From assembly GCA_020024555.1 (NCBI GenBank), contig JAHHTQ010000013.1, positions 1-47,561 on the forward strand: a stretch of 47,561 nucleotides of DNA. Reading direction: 5' to 3'. Below the pieces are notes generated by a model. The model saw only the letters and a program-made list of their open reading frames with translations, was not told the DNA's origin and did not search any database. A program made the translations under genes and the position numbers. This stretch comes from Angelakisella sp. (GTDB lineage: Bacteria; Bacillota; Clostridia; Oscillospirales; Ruminococcaceae). Below are positions 8,713 to 15,935 of the stretch, in pieces. The stretch's first letter is position 1, and each line of letters begins with the position of its first letter.

Positions 8713-10062
8713 ATGGATACCGTAAAACTAAAAGATATTGTTAAGCCTTTGGGATTTACAGTAGATAGCGAAAAGGAAGTAAACCATATATCAACAGACA
8801 GCCGAAATATAACAGACAAGACAATTTTTATTGCAATAAAAGGCGAACGTGTAGACGGACACGACTATATAAAACAGGCATTTGACAAAGGAGCTGCCGC
8901 CGTAATTGCGGAACACAGTGTTGACTATAATTACGAAAACATATTTGTTTGCGAAAACTCTGTAAAAGCAATGCAAAAAATGGCGCAATGGTATAGAACC
9001 ACACAAAAATTTAAAGCAGTTGCAATAACCGGCAGTGTTGGAAAAACCACAACAAAAGATATGATTTCCATTGTTTTGGCTTCACAATTTAACGTAGGTA
9101 AAACTCAGGGAAACCAAAATAACGAGATAGGCACATCAAATACTGTCTTTTCTTTTGATAAATCCACAGAGGTGGCCGTTGTGGAAATGGGTATGTGTGG
9201 TTTTGGAGAGATAAAAGAACTTGCTGAAATAGTTAAACCGAATATCGGCGTTATAACAAACATCGGCGTATGTCATCTTGAATATCTAAAAACAAGGGAA
9301 AATATATTAAAGGCAAAAATGGAGCTTGCTGACGAACTTGCCGATGGTTCTCCTCTGTTTTTGTGCGCCGATAATGATTTATTGAAAGATGTATCTTGTC
9401 CACGTCTCAATGTAATTAAATATGGTATAGAAAATACCGATTGCGATATAAAGGGAACTGTCTTAGAAGAAAAAAGCGGTAGTATGACTCTTGAAATAAA
9501 ATACAAGGATAACAGGGAAACAGTAACTATCCCCACAAACGGTTTGCATATGGCTCAAAATGCTCTGGCAGCCTATGGGGTTGGCGTTACTTTGGGAATA
9601 TCATCAAAACAAGCCGCAAATGCAATAGCAAACTATCAGCCTTCGGGAATGAGACAAAGGTTTGTTGAAACAAAGAGTGGCGTAAATATCGTTGAAGACT
9701 GCTACAATGCAAGTCCGGACAGTATAAAAGCCGCTATGAACACACTGAAAAAATCTTCTTGCGAAGGTAAAAAATACGCTGTTCTTTCCGATATGTTGGA
9801 ACTGGGTTCGTTTGAAAAACAAGGACACATAGAGTGTGGAGAAGTTGCGAAAGATTCTGCTGACAGTATATTGCTTTTTGGAAACAATGCGCATTATTAC
9901 AAAGAAGGCGCAGGCGAAAAAGCTATCATATTTGAAAGTAAAGAACAACTTGCAAACTACCTTATTTCCAATCTTCAAAAAGGTGACTTGGTTTGGTTTA
10001 AAGCAAGCAGAGGAATGAAACTAGAAGAAGTTATTGAAAAACTTTATGAAAAACTTAATTAA
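8713..10062 (+). CDS. murF: UDP-MurNAc-tripeptide:D-Ala-D-Ala ligase MurF
   Basis: A 449-residue Mur ligase that adds D-Ala-D-Ala to finish the soluble pentapeptide precursor. It has the N-terminal UDP-binding domain (ISTDSRNITDKTIFIAIKG), the ATP P-loop TGSVGKTTTKD (106-116), the metal-binding VVEMGMCGFGEI block, the conserved EDCYNASPDS motif and a C-terminal domain with LSDMLELG. Length is typical. CGGAGGG precedes ATG 8713; the gene follows murE by 37 bases. Confidence 0.96.
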   Translation: MDTVKLKDIVKPLGFTVDSEKEVNHISTDSRNITDKTIFIAIKGERVDGHDYIKQAFDKGAAAVIAEHSVDYNYENIFVCENSVKAMQKMAQWYRTTQKFKAVAITGSVGKTTTKDMISIVLASQFNVGKTQGNQNNEIGTSNTVFSFDKSTEVAVVEMGMCGFGEIKELAEIVKPNIGVITNIGVCHLEYLKTRENILKAKMELADELADGSPLFLCADNDLLKDVSCPRLNVIKYGIENTDCDIKGTVLEEKSGSMTLEIKYKDNRETVTIPTNGLHMAQNALAAYGVGVTLGISSKQAANAIANYQPSGMRQRFVETKSGVNIVEDCYNASPDSIKAAMNTLKKSSCEGKKYAVLSDMLELGSFEKQGHIECGEVAKDSADSILLFGNNAHYYKEGAGEKAIIFESKEQLANYLISNLQKGDLVWFKASRGMKLEEVIEKLYEKLN

Positions 10063-10139
10063 TAATAAAAATTCAGAGTAAAATCAGAATAAGAATTAAT
10101 TAAATATGTAAAAATATAATATAGGGACGGATTTTTTTA

Positions 10140-11150
10140 ATGGAAAACATAATTATAATAAGCACTGTTTTAATAGCTTTTACAGTAACCGCCGTATCAG
10201 GTATATGGCTACTGCCAATACTGAGAAAATTGAAGTTTGGGCAAACTATACTTGATATTGGTCCAAAATGGCACAAAAATAAACAAGGTACACCAACAAT
10301 GGGCGGTATAATGTTTTTTATCGGTATAACACTTGCTATACTTATCGGATTTATTACATTTAAATCTACAATGAGTAACAATATAGGTAACAGTAAGATA
10401 ATGACAGCAAGGGTTCTCTACGGTGTTATACTTTCCCTTGGCTTTGGATTTATAGGGCTTGCTGATGACTATATAAAAATAGTTAAAAAACAAAATGAAG
10501 GCTTGACTCCCAAACAAAAACTTTTACTTCAATTATTGATTGGTACATTTTACCTTATAATGCTATATATCAGCGGTGACAGATGGACAACACTCGTTAT
10601 CCCATATATCGGCAAATTTGACATAGGATTTTTCTACTATCCTTTTGCAATGTTCGCTATTTTGGCACTCTCAAACGCAGTAAACTTTACTGACGGTATT
10701 GATGGACTTCTGTCATCTGTTACATTCGTTGTCGGTATCGCTTTTATGATAATATGCGCTATGCTTGGAATGTTTGAAATGCAAATAGTTTCAGCCGCAC
10801 TTATCGGCGGTTGCTTAGGCTTTTTGATATGGAATTTTCACCCTGCAAAAGTATTTATGGGAGATACGGGTTCATTATTTTTGAGTGGTCTGATTATTAC
10901 TCTTGCGTTCGGCACAGGTCTACCTGTATTCATACTTTTGATAGGTGTAATATATCTTATTGAAATGCTTTCAGTTGTTATACAAATGACTTATTTTAAA
11001 ATTACGCATGGTAAACGTCTATTTAAAATGACACCTATTCATCATAGCTTTGAAATGAGTGGTTACAGTGAAGTAAAAATAGTACTGCTGTTTTCACTTA
11101 TTACAGCCATAGGCTCATTAATTGCAATTATTGCAGTAAGATTTATATAA
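10140..11150 (+). CDS. mraY: Phospho-MurNAc-pentapeptide transferase MraY
   Basis: A 336-residue polytopic membrane enzyme (about ten helices) that transfers phospho-MurNAc-pentapeptide to undecaprenyl phosphate, making lipid I. Diagnostic motifs: HKNKQGTPTMGG near residue 42, the aspartate pair in GLADDYIK (about residue 108), NAVNFTDGIDGL, FMGDTGSL and TPIHHSFEMSGYSE. Ribosome binding site AGGGACGG precedes ATG 10140. In many related clusters murD would follow; here the next gene is ftsW. Confidence 0.97.
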   Translation: MENIIIISTVLIAFTVTAVSGIWLLPILRKLKFGQTILDIGPKWHKNKQGTPTMGGIMFFIGITLAILIGFITFKSTMSNNIGNSKIMTARVLYGVILSLGFGFIGLADDYIKIVKKQNEGLTPKQKLLLQLLIGTFYLIMLYISGDRWTTLVIPYIGKFDIGFFYYPFAMFAILALSNAVNFTDGIDGLLSSVTFVVGIAFMIICAMLGMFEMQIVSAALIGGCLGFLIWNFHPAKVFMGDTGSLFLSGLIITLAFGTGLPVFILLIGVIYLIEMLSVVIQMTYFKITHGKRLFKMTPIHHSFEMSGYSEVKIVLLFSLITAIGSLIAIIAVRFI

Positions 11151-11174
11151 AAATAAAACACAAGGGGGTAATCG

Positions 11175-12314
11175 ATTACGGTAAAAGGCAAATATATATC
11201 TAAATTTCGAACAAAAAAAGGTATGGTCGACCTTACCTTCTTGTTACTTGTTATAATACTGGTTACTTTTGGTTTAATCGTAATGTTTTCGGCAAGTTAT
11301 GCAAACGCATACTACTATAAAGGCAATAGCTTTCACTACATCACAAGACAATTATTTTTCGCAATTATCGGAATATTTGCGCTAATCTTTACTGCAAATT
11401 TTGACTACCATATATGGAAAAAATACGCATTAATGATATATTTTATATCAATAGTATTTTTGGTATTGGTATATACTCAACCGGTTATTAATGATGCAAG
11501 AAGATGGATTTTTATCGGTTCACTAAACTTTCAGCCATCGGAAATAGCAAAATTTTCAATAATTATATTGTATGCAAAAATAATTGAGAGAAACAAGGAA
11601 AGAATGTCAACCTTTTTATATGGCATTTGGCCATTTGCCCTTATTTTAGTTCTTCCTTGTGTATTAATCATATTTGAACCGCATATTTCCGCAACAATAT
11701 TAATTGTCGGCATAGCCGCAACAATGCTGTTTATTGGCGGACTGGCATGGAAATGGATTGTTATGGCACTTGGCGGTGGTACGGCAGTTATTATCTTAAC
11801 CAGATTTATCCCGCCTATATACGAACGTTTTATGTCCCGTTTTGAAATATGGCAAGACCCATTCAAAGACCCTCGTGGAGACGGTTTTCAAACTATACAG
11901 TCTCTATATGCCATTGGCTCGGGTGGACTTTTCGGCGCAGGAATAGGTAACAGTAAACAAAAATATTTGTTTTTGCCAGAACCACAAAACGACTTCGTTT
12001 TTGCAATAGGCTGCGAAGAACTTGGCTTTATTGGTGCGGTTATTATTATTATTCTGTTTATTATGCTTATTTGGCGAGGATTTGCAATAGCGCTGAAAGC
12101 ACGTGATGTATTTGGCAGTATGCTTGCGGTAGGACTTACAATACAGGTTGGTCTGCAAGCATTCCTAAATATTGCCGTTGTTACAAATACCATACCGGCA
12201 ACAGGAATTAGCCTGCCTTTCTTCTCATATGGTGGCACATCACTCATTATGCTATTGGCGCAGATGGGTATAGTACTCAATATTTCAAGGTATTCAGCAA
12301 TCGAAAAAGAATAG
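11175..12314 (+). CDS. ftsW: FtsW/SpoVE-type SEDS peptidoglycan glycosyltransferase, probable ATT start
   Basis: A SEDS polymerase with about ten membrane helices that polymerises lipid II together with a class B PBP. Visible family motifs include GLIVMFSASYANAYY, DARRWIFIGSLNFQPSE, EPHISATILI and the C-terminal PATGISLPFFSYGGTS. The first ATG (11223) has no ribosome binding site. Upstream the frame stays open and AAGGGGGT sits 6 bases before ATT 11175, giving a basic N-terminus (VKGKYISKFRTKKG) as expected before the first helix; I therefore propose a 379-residue protein starting at ATT. The minimal ATG version has 363 residues. Position between mraY and murG matches SpoVE/FtsW; the paralogue cannot be settled. 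Confidence 0.9.
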   Translation: MTVKGKYISKFRTKKGMVDLTFLLLVIILVTFGLIVMFSASYANAYYYKGNSFHYITRQLFFAIIGIFALIFTANFDYHIWKKYALMIYFISIVFLVLVYTQPVINDARRWIFIGSLNFQPSEIAKFSIIILYAKIIERNKERMSTFLYGIWPFALILVLPCVLIIFEPHISATILIVGIAATMLFIGGLAWKWIVMALGGGTAVIILTRFIPPIYERFMSRFEIWQDPFKDPRGDGFQTIQSLYAIGSGGLFGAGIGNSKQKYLFLPEPQNDFVFAIGCEELGFIGAVIIIILFIMLIWRGFAIALKARDVFGSMLAVGLTIQVGLQAFLNIAVVTNTIPATGISLPFFSYGGTSLIMLLAQMGIVLNISRYSAIEKE

Positions 12315-12331
12315 GAGACTTCTGTTTTATT

Positions 12332-13453
12332 ATGAAAAAAATACTGTTTGTTTGCGGAGGTACGGCAGGACACATTAATCCTGCAATATCAGTCGCTACT
12401 ACAATAAAAAATATGAATAAGGATATTGATATCGTATTTGCTGGTAATCCACAAGGAATGGAAGCAAGACTTGTAAAAAATGCTGACTTCCCCTTTTATC
12501 CATTTACCGCTATGGGTATCCAACGAAAACTCACGCCCGAAAATATAATAAAAAATATTAAATCAATATCTTTGCTAACTACTGCTCAGATAAGGGCAAA
12601 AAAACTATTAAAAGAAATCAAACCCGATGTTGTTGTGGGTACAGGCGGATATGTATCAGGACCTATTGTTTTGACTGCAAGCAAAATGGGAATTAAAACA
12701 ATAATTCATGAACAAAACGCTTTTCCCGGCGTAACAAACAAACTACTGTCAAAAAAGGTAACAAAAGTTCTTCTTGCAGTGGAAAAAGCAAAAGAACATT
12801 TTCCAACGCAAAGAGAATTTATTGTAACAGGAAACCCTGTTCGACCCGAAATATTATCAGCAGACAAGACAAAGGCTCGTGAAAAAATGGGAATAAAACC
12901 CAATGATTTTTGTATTTTATCATTTGGCGGTAGTCTTGGCGCAGACAGGGTAAACCGAGCTATTGCAGAGGTTATGCAGTGGCATAATGGAAAAAACGGT
13001 TTCTATCATATTCACGCAACAGGCAAATATGGAACAGAACTTTTTCCAAAGCTTCTTGAAGAAAAAAATGTGGATTATATAAATAATAAAAATCTTGATA
13101 TTCGTGAGTATATAGACAATATGTGGGAATGCTTAGCTGCCAGTGATGTTGTTATATGCAGAGCCGGCGCAATTACAATCAGCGAACTTTTGGCAGTTGG
13201 TCGCGCATCTATTATGATACCATCACCCAACGTTGCTGAAAACCATCAATATCACAATGCAAAAGTACTCGTAGATGCTGGCGCAGGTATAATGATTGAG
13301 GAAAAAGATTTAACAGAACAGAAAATGCTGGACGAAATAAAAAAGCTTCAAGAAAATCCACTTATAGTAAAAAATATTGAAAAATCCGCTAAAAACTTAG
13401 CGATACCAAATGCAAACGAAAAAATTGCTGATGAAATTTTAAAGTTACTTTAA
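12332..13453 (+). CDS. murG: UDP-GlcNAc:lipid I GlcNAc transferase MurG
   Basis: A 373-residue GT28 glycosyltransferase that converts lipid I to lipid II at the inner membrane face. It has the N-terminal GGTAGHINPA loop (about residues 8-17), the VVGTGGYVSGP motif near residue 92, HEQNAFPG, the SFGGSLGA loop near 193 and the UDP-GlcNAc-binding VICRAGAITISELLAVGR (about 270-287). Length is typical. AGGAGA precedes ATG 12332 at a long spacing of 14 bases. It starts 17 bases after ftsW ends. Confidence 0.97.
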   Translation: MKKILFVCGGTAGHINPAISVATTIKNMNKDIDIVFAGNPQGMEARLVKNADFPFYPFTAMGIQRKLTPENIIKNIKSISLLTTAQIRAKKLLKEIKPDVVVGTGGYVSGPIVLTASKMGIKTIIHEQNAFPGVTNKLLSKKVTKVLLAVEKAKEHFPTQREFIVTGNPVRPEILSADKTKAREKMGIKPNDFCILSFGGSLGADRVNRAIAEVMQWHNGKNGFYHIHATGKYGTELFPKLLEEKNVDYINNKNLDIREYIDNMWECLAASDVVICRAGAITISELLAVGRASIMIPSPNVAENHQYHNAKVLVDAGAGIMIEEKDLTEQKMLDEIKKLQENPLIVKNIEKSAKNLAIPNANEKIADEILKLL

Positions 13454-13495
13454 TTATCAAAAAGGAATTATAATATAAAAGGAAGGTGGTGTTTC

Positions 13496-14434
13496 ATTAT
13501 CAATAAAGAAAACGGTACAAATAAAGAGCTACATAATGAAATAGCTACCCTAATGTACAAAAGACGCAGAAAGCAACAAATCTCTATTTTATATAAATGT
13601 TTATTTATACTATTAGTAATTGCCATATCTATCCTATTCTCTTTACAAATATTTTTTAATATTAAAACTATAAACGTTGCAGGTCTAACAAAATATGAAA
13701 TGAGCGAAATTATAGCAACTTCCGGATTAAAACTCGGTGAAAATATTTTTAAAATAGACAAAGAAAAGATTGAGACAAAAATATATGAGGAATATCCGTA
13801 TTTTACAAATGTTGAAGTTAAAGTTCTTCTTCCAAATAGCGTCGATATCATTGTCACCGAAACAAAGGATAGTTATATTGTTTTGGATAATGAAAATACA
13901 TATACTTTGCTTGGGGAAAACAGACGGGTGATTAAAACAGAAGAAGGAACTTACGTTGGCGACCTTCCAAAATTTGTTGGTTTAGATTTATCCGCGCTTC
14001 CAAAGGGATATGAAATATCGCAAAGACATCTTAGTATAGTAGAAGTGATGTTTGAAGATGAAGAAGATACAGAAAAAAGCGCAGAACTACGTAATGAAAT
14101 ATATTCGCTTATTAAGCTGAACAATATAATGGATATGATGGAAAGAGTATGTAAAGCAACTAAGGAAAATGAAATTGACCGTATTTGTTATTATGATATT
14201 AGTGACGGTATGTCCGTAACTTTTCTCTATGACTACAATATAATTGTTAAAATGGGTTCAGAGTTATACTTTGACTATAAGCTGAGATTTTTAAAGGAAG
14301 TTTTGGATAAATTGGAGACAAACTTCAAAGGTACAATAAATATGGAATCATTCTCCGTAAATAAAAAAGCCTACACACGTGAAGAACCTATCACAGATAA
14401 AATACATTCCAGCTTTATGAAAAGATACTACTGA
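13496..14434 (+). CDS. ftsQ: Cell-division protein FtsQ/DivIB, probable ATT start
   Basis: A bitopic division protein that scaffolds FtsL and the septal synthase. Layout: charged cytoplasmic N-terminus (KRRRKQQ), one membrane helix (CLFILLVIAISILFSLQIFF), an extracellular POTRA domain beginning NIKTINVAGLTKYEMSEI, and the FtsQ/DivIB beta domain (FTNVEVKVLLPNSVDIIVTE). The first ATG (13553) has no ribosome binding site and would leave only about 15 residues before the helix. GGAAGGTGGTG (13481-13491) is placed 6 bases before in-frame ATT 13496, which gives 312 residues and a fuller cytoplasmic tail. Last gene of the cluster, followed by a terminator. Confidence 0.88.
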   Translation: MINKENGTNKELHNEIATLMYKRRRKQQISILYKCLFILLVIAISILFSLQIFFNIKTINVAGLTKYEMSEIIATSGLKLGENIFKIDKEKIETKIYEEYPYFTNVEVKVLLPNSVDIIVTETKDSYIVLDNENTYTLLGENRRVIKTEEGTYVGDLPKFVGLDLSALPKGYEISQRHLSIVEVMFEDEEDTEKSAELRNEIYSLIKLNNIMDMMERVCKATKENEIDRICYYDISDGMSVTFLYDYNIIVKMGSELYFDYKLRFLKEVLDKLETNFKGTINMESFSVNKKAYTREEPITDKIHSSFMKRYY

Positions 14435-14452
14435 TATTATAAACAAAAAATC

Positions 14453-14484
14453 AAAGTCATCTAATGTGATGGCTTTATTTTTTT
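14453..14484 (+). terminator. Terminator of the dcw cluster
   Basis: AAAGTCATC (14453-14461) pairs with GATGGCTTT (14468-14476), one G-T wobble, followed by A then a run of Ts. It lies 18 bases after the ftsQ stop codon. Confidence 0.85.
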
Positions 14485-14562
14485 ACCTACAATACAATTT
14501 ACTCTTTATAATAAAAGCAAAAAAGCAAACAGCAATATTTAACTTCTAGATAACAACTAAAT

Positions 14563-14593
14563 AAAAAAAGAGAGAAGTAATTAAACTTCTCTC
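14563..14593 (-). terminator. Terminator of the str operon (after tuf)
   Basis: GAGAGAAGT (14570-14578) and ACTTCTCTC (14585-14593) form a perfect 9-base-pair stem with loop AATTAA; on the minus strand it is followed by seven Ts (plus A14563-14569). It faces the dcw terminator, so the two convergent units are cleanly separated. Confidence 0.9.
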
Positions 14594-14643
14594 CATAAAT
14601 CATACTTATACAAGTATTAATTTAAAATTAATCAAGCGATTAA

Positions 14644-15846
14644 TTATTTGCCTTCAACAGCAACAACAACGCCTGAACCTACTGTACGACCACCCTCACG
14701 GATAGCGAAACGTAGACCTTCTTCAATAGCGATTGGTGTGATTAGTTCAACGTCCATTTCAACGTTATCACCAGGCATACACATTTCAACATCTTTTGGA
14801 AGTGTGATAACACCTGTAACGTCTGTTGTTCTGAAATAGAATTGTGGACGGTAGTTGTTGAAGAATGGTGTATGACGACCACCTTCTGATTGTTTTAGAA
14901 CGTAAACTTGACCACGGAATTTTGTGTGTGGGTTGATTGTGCCTGGTTTAGCCAAAACTTGACCACGCTCGATATCTGTTCTTTGAACACCACGTAGTAG
15001 AGCACCAACGTTATCACCAGCTTCTGCGAAATCAAGTGTTTTACGGAACATTTCTAGACCTGTAACAACAACTTTCTTACGCTCGTCTGTTAGACCAACG
15101 ATTTCAACTTCGTCCGATGTATTAATAACACCACGCTCAACACGACCTGTAGCAACTGTACCACGACCTGAGATTGTGAATACGTCCTCAACTGGCATTA
15201 GGAATGGTTGGTCAGCTTTTCTTTCAGGTGTTGGAATGTAGCTGTCAACTTCTGCCATTAGTTCATAAATTGGAGCGTAAGCTGGATCTGCTGGATCTGA
15301 TGGAGCTTCTAGAGCTTTTAGAGCTGAACCTTTAACGATAGGTGTATCGTCGCCTGGGAACTCATACTCGCTTAGTAGGTCACGGATTTCCATTTCTACT
15401 AGTTCTAGTAGCTCTGGATCGTCAACTTGGTCACATTTGTTCATGAAAACAACGATGTAAGGAACGCCAACCTGACGGCTTAGTAGAATGTGCTCACGTG
15501 TTTGAGGCATTGGGCCATCAGCAGCTGAAACAACTAGGATAGCACCGTCCATTTGAGCAGCACCTGTGATCATGTTTTTAACATAGTCAGCATGTCCCGG
15601 GCAGTCAACGTGTGCGTAGTGACGGTTGTCTGTCTCGTACTCAACGTGTGATGTATTGATTGTGATACCACGTTCTCTTTCTTCTGGAGCTTTATCTATG
15701 TTAGCATAGTCAGAGAATTGAGCTTGACCTTTTAGTGATAGTGCTTTTGTTATAGCAGCTGTTAGAGTTGTTTTACCATGGTCAACGTGTCCGATTGTAC
15801 CAATGTTTATATGTGGTTTACTTCTTTCAAATTTAGCTTTAGCCAT
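14644..15846 (-). CDS. tuf: Elongation factor Tu
   Basis: A 400-residue GTPase that delivers aminoacyl-tRNA to the ribosome. All G motifs are present: GHVDHGKTT (G1), RGITINTSH (switch I), DCPGHADYVKNM (G3), NKCD (G4) and GSALKAL (G5), followed by domains 2 and 3 (FTISGRGTVATGRVERG; GDNVEMDVELITPIA). Ribosome binding site GGGAGGA precedes ATG 15846. Last gene of the rpsL-rpsG-fusA-tuf operon. Leucine is encoded almost only by CTA here, quite unlike the dcw genes. Confidence 0.99.
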   Translation of the reverse strand: MAKAKFERSKPHINIGTIGHVDHGKTTLTAAITKALSLKGQAQFSDYANIDKAPEERERGITINTSHVEYETDNRHYAHVDCPGHADYVKNMITGAAQMDGAILVVSAADGPMPQTREHILLSRQVGVPYIVVFMNKCDQVDDPELLELVEMEIRDLLSEYEFPGDDTPIVKGSALKALEAPSDPADPAYAPIYELMAEVDSYIPTPERKADQPFLMPVEDVFTISGRGTVATGRVERGVINTSDEVEIVGLTDERKKVVVTGLEMFRKTLDFAEAGDNVGALLRGVQRTDIERGQVLAKPGTINPHTKFRGQVYVLKQSEGGRHTPFFNNYRPQFYFRTTDVTGVITLPKDVEMCMPGDNVEMDVELITPIAIEEGLRFAIREGGRTVGSGVVVAVEGK

Positions 15847-15889
15847 TGGAAATATCCTCCCTTAAATATAAAAATTTTATAGTGGTTGC

Positions 15890-15921
15890 CCCTTGAAACT
15901 TATTTTAGCAAGTTTCAAGGG
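15890..15921 (-). other. Intercistronic hairpin between fusA and tuf
   Basis: CCCTTGAAACTT (15890-15901) and AAGTTTCAAGGG (15910-15921) form a perfect 12-base-pair stem with an 8-base loop, 14 bases after the fusA stop. On the minus strand it is followed by GCAACCAC, not a T-run, so it is unlikely to be an ordinary terminator; mRNA processing or 3'-end protection of the upstream message is more plausible. Confidence 0.75.
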
Positions 15922-15935
15922 AAATTGCAAGTGTT

